This document shows, piece by piece, positions 11,415-24,248 of a stretch of 64,000 bases of DNA (positions within the stretch are counted from its first letter, which is position 1; the number at the start of each line of letters is the position of its first letter). The stretch covers positions 1,674,001 through 1,738,000 of the forward strand of contig BSBN01000860.1 in the NCBI GenBank assembly GCA_027924645.1. The letters are read 5' to 3'. Source of the DNA: Cunninghamia lanceolata (Eukaryota > Streptophyta > Pinopsida > Cupressales > Cupressaceae). The position numbers and the translations under genes were made by a program. A model generated the notes under the pieces. The model worked only from the letters and a program-made list of their open reading frames with translations, was not told the DNA's origin and searched no databases.

Positions 11415-12774
11415 TGTTGCAAGTATGGGCCTAACCGGTGTTGTCATTGATGCCAACATAATCCTGTTGCATTGATGATAAGGATTGGATGAGTTGTATG
11501 CTGAGGATATTGAGAAAATTAGTCCTATCAGGAACAAAGAAGAATAGTGAAGACAGTAAGTTAAAGATCCCAGCTAAGATGAAGATCAGGGGATGCGGAT
11601 CAAAGGGTTTGTAGATATGTGTCTTAAGTTGATCCAGTAAAGATTTGAGAGGTCCGCATGAAGATTTGAAGAAGTTATGGCCACTTGAGTAAAACTGGTT
11701 TTGGAAGATGTTCAGAGGTGACAGAGTGACACAGATAGGTCTAGTGACATCTGGAAATGGAATATCTTGCTCTAGGGATTTGGTGGAGTGTTTAGGAAGT
11801 CAATGTGAATTGACAACTCAATTGGTTCGTGGTCTGGAGGTCCGAAAATATCTATTCCAATATGACAGTGATGACAACCTATGTTCTTGAGGTTTCGGAT
11901 GAAGGAGAGAGAGAATTCAGTAAGTAGAAGTAGTGTGGATGATTCAGGAAAGCTTGTGGAGGTCTTTGGATTATGTCTAGTTTGTGTTGGTGGTCCGCAT
12001 TGAATATTGAGCTCGTAATTGAAGAATTACTTCTGGATGATGATGTTCTTCCTAAGTCTGGCTGACCGGATGAGTTACACATCCTGGAGATGACCTTGAA
12101 GATGTTATGTGAAGCATGGCATGTTCCCAAAAGAAGATTGAGGTCTCAAATCTGTGTGGCCAACAGTGTGATGATCTGCATGAAGTCTTTTGTAATTAGT
12201 CAAGTTGTATTTACTCTGTAAAGTGTGCCAACTTGGATGATTATCCCAAAGTCAAATGTCTTGTATAAATAAGAGGTTGTGAAGTCATTTCAAAGGTATT
12301 TGGTTAAGATGAGTGTGCGGTAGAGAGTAGAGGAGTGAAAGGCAGAGCAGAAGTATTGGGCTTAAATGGAACTAACTCAAGCATGGTGAAGATGCTATTC
12401 TTCAGTTCAAGTATGTAATACTTATCATTCTGTAGACATTGTGTCTCCTATAGGCAGTGGGCCTCTTGTGAGCAGTGTGCATGGGCAGTGAGCCCTAATT
12501 GGCATGTGACATTTTTTTCTTCTTATTCTTTTAACAAAGAATACAATCTTGGGTTAGTCACCCCGTGGTTTTTCCCTTAATCGAGTTTTCCATGTTAAAA
12601 TCTTGGTGTCACATGTGTTAATGTGTTTCTGCTCTTGAATTATTGCATTATGTTTTCATGATTGATTTATTATTATGCTATTGAATTACAAAGAGGATTT
12701 AAGTGATTAATAGTAAGAAAGTTTTGGACAACTGATTCACCCCCCCATCTCAGTTGTCTGTCCTGAATCTAACA
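11415..12774 (+). mobile_element. Solo LTR, copia family A (copy 1)
   Basis: A 1,360-bp sequence from TGTTGCAAGTATG to TCTAACA, flanked by a perfect 5-bp duplication, TAATA (11410-11414 and 12775-12779). It matches, from end to end in plan, the LTRs at 24249, 52662 and 55284-60036: the start with TTGTCATTGATGCCAAC, the C-rich heptamer block ATTCACCCCCCC near the 3' end, and the TGTATAAATAAG promoter-like box near 12262. A single LTR with intact TSD is the product of recombination between two LTRs. Confidence 0.92.
12264..12271 (+). promoter_or_regulatory. TATA box of solo LTR
   Basis: TATAAATA, conserved in position in the sibling LTRs (for example 53156-53163 on the minus strand). It marks the likely U3/R boundary. 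Confidence 0.55.
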
Positions 12775-15406
12775 TAATACTCTAAAATGATAAGACTAAA
12801 ATTGTGGCCCAAGACAAGTTTGACAGAATGGATGGCCCTTAGTCCTTGGCATTAACCTGAAAGAGATCAATTATTTGTACACACAAGGCAATTATGCTCC
12901 CAATACCAATGTGTTTCTATAAAAGATATGGGGTGTCAATCCTCTTGACTTTAAAAAGAAGCAAGGAAAAAAACGCAAAGGACCCCCCGTATAACTGTGA
13001 TATAGGTACATCACCAACTATATCCATCAATATCATTTATGTACATGCATGTTGATTCTTAATATTTATCATGAGATATCTTTCTCTACAAATGTCAAAT
13101 GGAAATACTAAAGAAACATCTCCATGGTACATTAATTTATATAAATTTTGTATTAGGTTGTTTGACTATACAATTAGTCTTTCAAATATATAAATGTTTA
13201 TTCCAAAAGTTAATTATCGATAAAATTGTGCAAAGCAAATTCATACCATTACAAACCATAAATCTTAAAACAACTTGATTCACAATTGGTCAAATTAACA
13301 TTTGGGCAAATCAACAGGAGGGGAAAATTTGTTTAATTCTCTTTACCCATTTTCAATAAGAAATACCATAATAAAAATAAAATGTAGAAAGAGATTCAAA
13401 ATGGCAATGCATCAACCAAACTCATGTTAAATAACAATAGAGACAAATAAACTATAAATTAGTTGGGAAGATGTTAGAAGTTATATATATGGATAGATCA
13501 CATGTAGAAATCTAGGTGTTCACATTATACATTAATTTAGAATTAGGCATCTAAAATCTGTATTTAGATCATATGACAATTTGTTTTGATAAGAGAATAC
13601 CAAAATTAGGTATAAATACACAAATAAAACTATCTCTTGTGGCTCTAAATGTAAAATGGCAACCCACCCTCTTGCAAGAAATCCCAAGGTGTTCAAGATC
13701 TTGATCAAATAGAATTGAGAATAATTAATGAGAATCCTTAGGTTTCTTACAATCTATCTTGATTCTAGATTATATCTACAATTGCCACTACCTTCATCAT
13801 TATGGCTACATCCTACTTGCCTTTGATCTATGGACCCCTATATTATTGATTAATGATTGTTATTCATTTCCTCTGATATCCTTTGAAAAATCTATTCTAT
13901 TGAGTACATATTGATTAATACTATATAAATATTTAATAAAATTAAAATATATAATATTAATATTATATAATAATATAACTTAGGAAAAAAATATAAGTTA
14001 TAAGATTGAGAATGAGAAGCATTAGTAGCATTGATATTTTTTTGTAAATATATATAATTATTTCATAATTAAAGAACATGACCACAACTAACCAAATTTG
14101 TTATATCAATAATTCAATTAGAAGACCTTTAATATAAACATATAGAAATGATGTTGTATAAAATAATTTTCCCTGCTACTAATATAAGCTCAATTGGATA
14201 TGCAACTATATAGAGGACTACTAACCATCTTAATGTTATGTAAGATAGGGAGAAAGAATAAATGGGAATTACTCATTGAACTAGATGTACAAGACATTCC
14301 CAACCAAACAAATTATTTCTCAAGAAAGAACCTTGAATGGACACCTATTGGAGAAGATAATTGTGAGATGGATTTATGTGGTGCAATCCCTCTTGAAAGA
14401 CTCATTGAAAGGATAAGTTCTATTGGATAGTACAGAGACAACATTTGTATGCAAATTACATAAACATAACAAATCTACAAACTACACCAACCATACTACC
14501 AAGATGTACTCAAGGTTTGCTTAGATTTAACATAATCAATTAGCACATCATTTTTTCTATTTAGTCTCTATTATATCAATTAGTACACTTATTTGTTTTG
14601 TGCATGTATAAATAGTTATTGGTGTGCCTTTTACCTTGAGGACAATAGAAATAAACCTGAAAAACATGAAAATGATACATAGGTTTCAAAAAAAGGGGGT
14701 TGTTAAACCCACTTTCAAGTAAGGGTCATGTATGGTAGACCAAATGTTGCAATTATTACATACAATTAGTGGATCCATTGTGATGCTAATGGTGAATTTG
14801 TTCATGGAAGGGATGACCTTTCTAGTGATCCAAGGAACACTTTTGCACTAAGGTTGTCAAATGAATGTAAATCATATATATTGAATCTTTATTGTTAACA
14901 GGTGTGGGGATTAACACAATAGGTGAAAAAATTACTTAGACCATGGTTTGACTAAATTGATGAATAAGAGGGATGCATGTATGTTAAGGAAATATGTATT
15001 GAATTCATGGAAAAGAGTACACTCCATTCAATCCCAAAAAAGTGAAAATGATGTAAAAAGTGTCAACTTATGGAATGTAGATGAAAAAGATAACATTTTT
15101 TACTAGAAAAGACCAAACATCATGGATAATGTTGCATTTATTGTAGTCATCCAAACACCATGGATGGGAGAAATGATGGTGAAGAATTCACATAACTAAA
15201 TTATTGTAATGGATTGCACATTCTTAACAAATAAATATGGTGTGAGTAGAACAATGTTTTTGATTAAGCAGGAAACAAGGGCCCTGATCCCTTTACAACA
15301 ACAACCCCACATGATAAACAAAGAAAGACCAACCAAGCCAAAAATAGAAGAATGATAACATAAACACAATAACCTTGCTATAAAACAACAAGCCTAAACA
15401 AAGGAT
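12775..15406. other. AT-rich intergenic
   Basis: No recognisable gene. A frame of 78 codons at 14194-14430 (+) has ordinary amino-acid composition but matches no family I know. Confidence 0.3.
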
Positions 15407-15766
15407 CTACACAACGCCAGATCTTGAACTAGCAAATATAACTCCCTTGACCTTAGGGTGCAAAGTGCTGGCTACAAATTTGGGGATTCCTTTCTTTCTT
15501 CGTTGAACCACTATCGAGGAAACCTCTGTGTCTAAATCCTCAGAGTGAGGTGAGAGGAGGGGATCCTCAAAAGACATCATGTCCAAAGAGATCACATACA
15601 AAGTAGTCCAACCAGACATAGGAAGGGTCAAAGACACAATTGGAGTCGATGGAGGACAAGATCGATCAAATAAAAATGATTCAGAAGAAGTCATGGGATC
15701 CATTGCAACCTTATCCACTAGTACCCCCTCAAGTACCATTGAGGGATGATGGAAATATACATCCAT
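15407..15766 (-). CDS. Unidentified 119-codon frame
   Basis: A minus-strand frame of 119 codons with normal composition and a basic patch (VQRRKKGIPKF) near its C terminus. I do not recognise it. It lies just outside the left repeat array of the proposed DNA transposon. It could be a fragment of a retroelement or chance. Confidence 0.2.
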   Translation of the reverse strand: MDVYFHHPSMVLEGVLVDKVAMDPMTSSESFLFDRSCPPSTPIVSLTLPMSGWTTLYVISLDMMSFEDPLLSPHSEDLDTEVSSIVVQRRKKGIPKFVASTLHPKVKGVIFASSRSGVV

Positions 15767-15861
15767 AAAGACAATTTCCTCATAACCCTATGAGTGATTA
15801 AAATGCAAACATAGTATTCAGGTAATATCACAATACTCGGTCCCAAACTTGGGACATGAAA

Positions 15862-16080
15862 AAATTGGGAGGGAGTGGTACAAATATCTTCAAATACCTT
15901 CATTCAAAGATATTTCTTCAAAAGAAGGTACCTATGAATGAAGGTCACTACGCAATAATCTTCATTCGAAGAAATATCTTCGAACAAAGGTCATCTGTAA
16001 TCAAAGGTTCTCGGTTATTAAAAAACATTAAAATAATACATTCAAGTGAAGAAAATATTTGCTCGAAGGTATTATTTTAA
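15862..16080 (+). repeat. Left terminal/subterminal repeat array
   Basis: Contains ACCTTCATTCAAAG, GAAGGTACCTATGAATGAAGG, CTTCATTCGAAGAAA and TCTTCGAACAAAGGTC, repeating on both strands. The same motifs recur, inverted, at 43736-43894. Confidence 0.6.
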
Positions 16081-16127
16081 TTTTTTTGATAGATATATGA
16101 AATGACAACTCCGTTTTGTCGGTTCAT

Positions 16128-16280
16128 TTTAGCGAACTGTTAAAACATCCAACAAAGGAAAAAGACCTATGTGAACAACGGAGCCCATGATCGACATTCT
16201 AGTGGGAGCGAAGGTGCATGTTCATGCATTCAAGCGAAGGTTTTGAGGTAAGCACAGTTCGCCACCATTTTCATGGTGGT
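16128..16280. repeat. Inverted repeats near the left end
   Basis: GCGAACTGT near 16132 pairs with ACAGTTCGC near 16255. Immediately after it, CCACCAT and ATGGTGG form a 7-bp stem with a 4-base loop (about 16263-16280). This patch is GC-richer than its surroundings. Confidence 0.45.
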
Positions 16281-18326
16281 GGACCTATCTGGAAACCCTA
16301 AATTTTTAGCTTAAACCCTAATTTGTTACATTTCAAGGCATTTTGTTGTAGAATACAATGAAAATTTTAAAAAGATTGTTGAATCATATGAAAGAAGAGA
16401 TTTTGGACATACTATCTAAATTTATATAGGATTATGATGATATATCTATTTGATTAACACTTAATATATATGATTATATATATCATCATGTATATATCAT
16501 GATATATATATATATATTATGATGATGATGATGATGTAGGATTATACTGGCAGTTCATTATTGATTAACACTTAATTATGATGGTTACTTTCCTTATGTA
16601 AGAAGGAGCACATGCATCCTATTGAATTATTATTATAATTACAAAATATTATGCATAACAATACTTGTATTATATGTTGATATATGCATGTACATGAACA
16701 CATGATTACTTGTGATATATTTGTGATGGAGAAGAAATATGTGTTAATAGTTGATTTGAATGATGAAACAAGTGATATTCCTTAAGACACATAGTTCTAC
16801 ATGTGTACATGAAATTAAAGGAAAACTATTTTCTATGAATTTATTTATCTTAAGTTTGGAGTCTTACTAAATACATTATTATATCTTAAACAAAATGTAC
16901 ATTAGATAAGATTCAGTTGAAATATCTATGTCATGAAATTGGTCACTATTTAGGCATAATCTTAGCTCAAGAGAGGTACATTTTCCTTAAGATCAAACAA
17001 AATAACATTAGTTGTACCTCAATGAGCATTATGAAGACACTTATCAAAAAATAGAAAATTTCTTAAAATTTTGAATTAATCACAAGTTAAATTGGGTTGT
17101 GACATTTGTTATCAGAAGGTCTAGGTTGATCTCCAACCTATGACCTACTACACTAACTAGGAATTAATTGGAATAATCTTGAGCTTAACCAAGTATTCAA
17201 TGTTGGTACAAAATGGGGAGATCACAAAAAACCAAAGGGGAACTCTAAAATGTGTTCAATCAAGAAATAGGGAACACCATACATGCACGCCTATTCTTCA
17301 ACAAAAAAAATGAGGATATTGTATGGTTATCTAACATTCAAAATTTGACATCAACATTAAATTAGATCTTAGTGTCACGTGACAAGAAAAGTATGCAATA
17401 AGAAAAAGTAGAGAAAACTTCCAAGGTTGGTAGCAAGAAACCATTAGTTCATGTGAATTTATATTTGAATGTGGTTAGAATATACTTATCATGGGAATAT
17501 AGTATATGAAAGAACCTAAGAAAATGGAAACTTCTAAATAAGAAGAATGAAATTTGAAAAATAATCTTGATGCAATTTGAAAAAAAATTCCATAAGACTA
17601 GAGTAAATAAGCATTAGACTCTTGTGATTGATATATTAAATATTAGATAAAGTTATCTCTTCCTTGTACTCTTTAAAAATTGAATTCCTTTGAGTTCATT
17701 TCAATTTTCTATAAATGGAGAAGCACTATTAGACCAACCAAACTTGTGTTAGATAGATGCAATGTAAAAAATCAAGGTAAAACTAGATACAAAAGTTCTA
17801 GAGGTGTGCCTTCATGTTAAAAATACACAATGTTCTTGGATAAGAATAATATGAGCTTGAGGAATATATATGATGTTCATGGTTATGATTAATACCATAA
17901 GGGTGGAAATTATACTTTGAGAAGAAACAAAAATAAACCATTGACAACATTAACCCTAGTGAATTTCCTTCACATTTCATCTAAATATTAATGCAAGAAA
18001 AAAATCAAGCCCACCAAAGGGACCGAATGTATCCCAAGAAAATATACAACCACCCAATATGGATAGCAACTTAGATCAATAAAAGACCTATTTTATAACA
18101 TAGTTGAGGACATAAAATGAACTAAAGAAAATGTGTCATTATTTAATGTAATTCAACTCTAACGAAAAGAAAATTATAAAATTTGAAGCACTGACATGAC
18201 CTAAGGAATCAACCAAAATATATAAAACATTGAATATTTATATGATCATAAATATACCCAAGAAAAATTTAGTCACCTCTACTCTTTCTTACCATTAGGA
18301 TATTTCGAAAGAATTTAATCAACTAC
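16281..18326 (+). other. AT-rich interior with possible gypsy gag remnants
   Basis: An AT and GAT microsatellite lies near 16465-16535. Between 17200 and 17500 the plus strand has Lys-rich, stop-broken coding-like text that could be the gag part of the protease relic that follows. Otherwise I see nothing. Confidence 0.25.
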
Positions 18327-18533
18327 CTTGTTGATTTGGGCACATTTATAAATGTGATGCCATATGATATCTATTAAAGACTTGGCCTTGTACCTATAAG
18401 GTCATTTCAAAAGATATATGGTTGGGGAGATGAATATCATTCCCATACATTTATTGATTATTTAATTCTCAATTTAGATAGAACATATATATTTAAATTA
18501 TGGATACTCCTAACACCTTTGTCGTGCTCTTGA
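18327..18533 (+). pseudogene. Ty3/gypsy aspartic-protease relic
   Basis: The plus-strand frame reads LVDLGTFINVMPYDIY, a stop, then RLGLVPIRSF and IYGWGDEYHSHTF. This fits the retropepsin region of plant Ty3/gypsy Gag-Pol, where a D-S/T-G-S-S-x-N-V-M-P pattern is followed by a lysine- or arginine-leading GL motif. Here the catalytic D-S-G reads D-L-G, so it is inactive. No reverse transcriptase was found downstream. Confidence 0.45.
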
Positions 18534-19770
18534 GCTTAGACTAGTGTGAAATGTTCAATAGCTATAATGAGACTAATTTATAACATATGTGTCTTCCATG
18601 GAAGGTGATTCAAAATAAAATTAGGAAAAAATGAAAGGCCAACATAAAAGATCTCATCATAGAATACAAAAAACCTAATGCTCTTATGTTCATTGTACAC
18701 TTGAGCTAGGAATCTATACACTATAAATCCAAAAATAGAACAAGATTAGCTATCTCAATTGTAATGCTAAGTAAAAATCATACCCAAGCATCCAGTGTAT
18801 AAAGTTAGATTTTATGTGTTGCAATAAGCTTCATAGTATGATAAACTAGTCAACCCCTCCAATTTATTAGACATGGGAGACTCAAAATAATTTTTCATTG
18901 TAAATGAATTCACTCCAAGGATAAATAGTTATTGAGATTATTAGAATACTTTTATGTGGAGGGTTTAGAATACAAATATAGAATTTCAAAGTGAGAGAGA
19001 TCTACTTTGTACGAGCACATATGAAAGAAGAGGCAAATTTTAAGGATCCCCAATCATCATTATGGAATGTGTTAGAAGAAGACAAGTGACCTTGCAAAAC
19101 ATCATTTATACCTGAGGTGATAATAATGCAAACTATTTAGCTTAAGAAGTGGATATGAAGCTACGATTGGTAGAAAATGTAGAAGGAATATCCTAATGAC
19201 CAAGATCAAGATCTATTAAAAATATTAGAGAGGATGTGGATCAAATTTGATTGTAAACTTTTTATTGTTAGGAAAAAACCTAATAGACTAATGGAAGGTA
19301 GATGGGACTTCAACCATAGTGTGAATCCATGATCTACCCAAGAGTAGAAATGATAAATCTAAAATGACATAATAGAGAGCGTTAGATTATCTTTTCTGAT
19401 TTAATCTTGAGATACACAACAATGGTGGCATGTTATTGTCACATGGCTGGATGAGAAAGAAAGCATATCTAATTTTGTTGCACCAAATTAAATCCTCAGA
19501 TGGGGGAGGAGATGGTAGTGGCCCTCAGATAACCCTTTTTTGGACTAAGCTCATATTTCCCTCATCTACATGCACAAACATGTTTTTGATCATATCATAT
19601 CCTAATCATTTTATCATATAAGTCCAATAACCTTTATTCTTCCTCTGGAGCTCTTTTAGAATCTATCCATGATAAAGTTGACCAACTATGTAATTGTCTA
19701 CCAAATCTCAATTCAAAGAAATGCTAGAGTAGTTGGGAGATTTTTGGAACATGCATACTTCAAACAAGAG
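18534..19770. other. Decayed interior, no assignable gene
   Basis: Stop-rich, AT-rich sequence. A coding-like stretch at 19080-19340 (+) is too broken to name. Confidence 0.25.
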
Positions 19771-20634
19771 TGGTGCAGTCATGGTATGAGGGTTCACAGA
19801 ATGAACTGTCTAGACCGTGCAGCAAAAGTAAACACAACGGAAACAACTCAAAGATATGAAACAATTGCAGGTTTAGTCATTAGTATATCATAGAATTCAA
19901 CTATAGATCAACTGACAACATGAGGGCTTACAATTAGGGCTCAAAGCCCTGATTTCAGAATATCAGAATATGTGCCAGATATAGCTTTGAAGCTCTTTCA
20001 TACAAAATCTAAACTATCAACTATCACTATTATCATGAACTTATAACTACTTTCCTAAGGATCTATTACATCAATATATATCATCTCCGGTACAAAAGAT
20101 TCCTCACGTCGGCCAAGGAAGATCACAAACACCAATGAAGAGCTGTAATTCATGTACATGGATAGGTCATACCTAAATGCATGGAAATCCTCCACAAATG
20201 AATGGGCTGATGTATGGATCTTAGGGAAGGTTGGCCACAAACCATAGAACATTGAATGATGTGTCATTAAGCTTCGAAGGTTATGAAATGCTCCGCAGGT
20301 CTTCTCCTTTAGCTGATTATCTAAGACTGTCAGGATGCTTTGCTCTGAGAAAATAGTCGATCTTCTGATAGCGATAACTTTCTGATACTTGATCCAAATG
20401 CTCTTAATTCTAGATGTGATGTAGATGAATGAATATAGATGCTAAGTCCAGCTCCACAAGATCTGAAATGCGACTGCAGTAGAATGTAGACCAAAATATA
20501 GAAACTGTTATTGACTGAACTGCCTGAACTAAACTAGAAAATGGAAAGAAACAAACTGAACTGTAAACAAACTAAAATGCAAATGTTTTTGGTTGATGTA
20601 AGATTGCTCTTGAACTAAGGATGCTCTTGCATCA
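19771..20634 (-). repeat. 3' LTR of chromovirus
   Basis: Starts TGATGCAAGAGCATCC and ends TGCACCA on the minus strand. The polypurine-like run AAAGTGAGGGA lies just upstream, near 20660-20670. Confidence 0.88.
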
Positions 20635-20689
20635 GACATATGGGGTTATTGAAAAAGTGAGTCCCTCACTTTGCTGGGGCTAGGGGAGA

Positions 20690-23600
20690 ACCACGACGGT
20701 CCACCTCAGCCTGAGAAATCCATGCTGAATCTTCTTCCGGTCTGCCTTTCCACTTCACAAGATATTCTTTGTATTGTCTTCCTCTAGTGCTACATCCAAC
20801 TCTGCTATCCAAAATGTCTTCAATCTACTTCGGTGCTTGTTGTGGTAACTGTTTCTTCAAGTCCTCTACCATGCTGTCACTGAACTCTGCTTCATGATAC
20901 TAATATAGGTCTATAATATTGAAAATAGGTGATATGCCCAATGTCTCCAGTAACTCCAGTTCATATGCATTTCTTGAATCAAATTTTCTGAGTATCCTAC
21001 AAGGTCCAAACTTCTTCATCTTCAACTTGTTATATGTCCCAAATGGAAATCTTTCTTTTCTCAAGTATACCATCACTTCATCTCCTACTGCAAATTCTTT
21101 GTCTTATCTTCTCATCTACTTGATCCTTATATTTTTTGTTCATATCTTCTAAATGCCTCTTCACCTGATTATGCATTGTCTTCATGTGATCTACAAATTC
21201 TTCTGCTTCTGCAGTTCTCTTTTCTTCTGTACCCATGTCTCTCAATTTTGCAACTCTAGGGTTTACTCTGGTAACAATCTCAAAAGGTGTTCTTCTGATA
21301 CTCCTATTTACTTAATTATTGTATGCAAACTCTACTTGTGAAAGAATCAAATCCCAACTTCCTGCCTTCTCTCTAACCAAACATCTCAACAAGTTTCCCA
21401 AACTCATATTCACTACCTCTGTCTGTCCATCAATCTGTGGATGAAATGCTAAACTAAACTTCAAATCGGTCTTCATCTTCTTCCAAAGTCTCTTCCAAAA
21501 ATATCCAAGGAATGTAGTGTCTTTGTCTAAAACTATTCTCTTAGGTATTCCATGCAATCTCACAATCTCCTTGAAAAATAGGTCAGCTACATGTAGTGCA
21601 TTAGTTGTCTTCTTACAAGGTATGAATTGTGCCATCTTTGAAAATCTATCTACCACTACAAATATTGAATCATGTCCTCTCTGTCTTAGGCAATCCCATC
21701 ACAAAATACATACTTATGTTTTCCCAAGGTCTCTCTGGTACTGTCAAAGGTTTATACAATCTAATATTCTGACTACTCCCTTTTGTAACTTGATAAACTC
21801 TACAACTCTGCACAAATTTCCTAACATCCTTATGTATCTGAGGCCAAAAATAGTTTTCACTCACCAAAGCCACTATTTTATCAATGACAAAATCTCCTGC
21901 CAATCCACCACTATGTTTCTCCTTGATCAAATTATCTCTCATTGAACTTCTAGGTATGCATAACTGATTTCCTTTGAACAACATATATTCATGAATGAAA
22001 TAATCCAACCACTTGCTCCTATCTATCACAACAGGTTCCTTACATGCTTTCCAAGGTTCTGCAAAATCAGTGTCTCCCTCATCCATGTTATTTAATTCAT
22101 CAAAACCTATCACTTCAACTCTCATCTCTGTCAACAAGTTCCTTCTTCTACTCAATGCATCAACAAATTTGTTTGATTTTCCACTCCTATGCTTCAACAC
22201 AAAAGTATAACTTTACATGAACTCAACCCATCTCATATGTCTCTGATTCAACTTACCTTGACTGTTCAAATATTGCAAAGCTTGATGATCTGTATACAAC
22301 ACAAACTCCTTAGGCAATAAGTAATGTCTCCACTTCTTTAGGGCTTGAATTATGGGATATAACTCTTAATCATAAACTAAATATCTTCTCCTTGAATCAT
22401 TCAACTTCTGACTGAAATATGCTACAGGTCTACCTTCTTGACTTAATACTGTTCCAATTGCATTTCCACTTGCATCACAATCAACTTGAAATACCTTATT
22501 AAAATTTGGTAATGCCAAAATAGGTTGCTCTATCACTTTCTGCTTCAACAACTCAAAACTTTTATCTGCTCCTGACGTCCACTTGAAATCTTTTCTATCA
22601 CCTCTCATTGTCTCTGTCATAGGGTTACAAACTGAACTAAAATTTCTGATGAACTTCTAGTAGAAACTAGTCAATCCATGAAATGATCTAACCTCTCCAA
22701 TGCTCTCTGGTGTAGGCCATTCAACAATTGTTCTTACTTTCTCAGGGTCCATCTTCAATCCTTCCACATAAATCACAAATCCCAAATATACCAATTCTTC
22801 CTTCATGAAACTACACTTCTTGATGTTTATCAACAATTTCTCTTCTCTCAGTCTCTGCAAAACTTCTCTCAGGTGTTGCAAATGTTCTTCCTTTGTCTTA
22901 TTAAAAATTAGAATGTCATCCAAATACACAATAACAAACTTACCCAAGAATTTCTTCAAGACTTCATTCATCAATCTCATGAAAGTACTTGGTGCATTTG
23001 TCAATCCAAAAGGCATCACTAACCACTCATACAATCCTTCATATGTCTTAAAAGCAGTCTTCCATTCATCTCCTTCTCTAATTCTGATCTGATGGTATCT
23101 GCTCTTCAAATCTATCTTTGTAAAATATCTTGCTCCACTCAAAAAATCCATAATATCATCCATCCTAGGTAAAGGAAATCTATACTTAACTGTGATCTTG
23201 TTTATTGCTCTAGAGTCAGTATACATTCTCCATTCTCCATCTTTCTTAGGTGATAATATTGCAGGTACTGCATAAGGACTCAAACTTTCTCTGATCAAAC
23301 CTTTCCTCAACAATTCTTGTATCTGTATATTCAATTCTTCATTCTCCACCGGTGTCATTCTATGTGTTGCTTTGTTAGGCAAACTAGTTCCCAGTATAAG
23401 ATCCATATGATGACTAATACTCCTTACAAGTGGAAATACTTCAGGTACATTATTTGATATGATGTCTTCATACTCTATCAGCAACTCTGTTATCTCCTCC
23501 GGTTGTGATTCTTTAGTCTCCTTCTTCAATGCTTCAAGTTTCTTAGGAATCAAAGTATAACACATATTCTCATGTCTCAAACCATCTAAAAATTTTCTTC

Positions 23601-24248
23601 CATCTACTAAACAGATTCAAGCATTTCCACATACTTCACTCTTAGGATCATCCTCCAAAGGAATCAAGGTAATTCTCTTCCCATTTGATGTTATAGTGTA
23701 GGTATTCTTTCTCCCATCATGTATAGATTTTATATCATACTGCCAAGGTCTACCCAACAAAATATGACAAACATCCATAGGCATAATATCACACAAGACT
23801 TCATTGTGATAAGATCCAATATGAAATTTCACCAAACATTGTTCATTCACCAATACCTTATGATCATCCTAAATCCATGCTATCTGATAGGGCTTAGGGT
23901 GTTTCAATCTTTTCTAACTTCAGCTTAGTCACCATCTCCTCTGAAACTAGGTTATCTGAACTACCACTATCAATTACAACTTTACAACATTTACCTCCTG
24001 ATTTGCATTTGCTTCTAAACAAACTTTTCCTTTGTGGTGGTTCCTCATTCATCTCTGCTTGAAATAATGCTCTCCTCATCACAAGTGATTCACCTTTCTC
24101 CAGTTTACCAACTGAACTAGATGATCTAATAGGTTCTTCAACATAATCTGCTCTTCCACTATTCTCTGTTCTCTTGCTTGTACTACCCTAATTACATTCA
24201 AATGCTCTATGTCCTTCACCTCCACACTTGAAACAAGTACCTTTGAAT
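20690..24248 (-). pseudogene. Chromovirus nucleocapsid-pol with chromodomain
   Basis: Read leftward. A CCHC knuckle (CFKCGGEGHRAFEC) near 24190-24235. A protease with VVIDSGSSDN near 23960. Reverse transcriptase 23580-22657, with MPFGLTNAP and the catalytic YLDD near 22920. RNase H 22620-22366 with QVDCDASG. An integrase zinc-finger region near 22200-21900, then the core to 21312. The first core acidic residue is lost (ISMYFV where a D is usual), while LDKDTTF and the TEVVN glutamate remain. A chromodomain near 20830-20720 carries YKEYLVKWKGRPEEDS. Chromodomains steer integration toward marked chromatin. Stops and frame slips separate the modules, so no single product is possible. Confidence 0.9.

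Noticed and set aside
14194..14430. 78-codon frame as a host gene
   Set aside because: No start context, splice partners or domain. Such frames are expected by chance in AT-rich DNA.
15862..16080. TTCGAA-rich motifs as heat-shock elements
   Set aside because: The GAA and TTC blocks do not keep the nGAAnnTTCn spacing. They are better explained as terminal repeat motifs.
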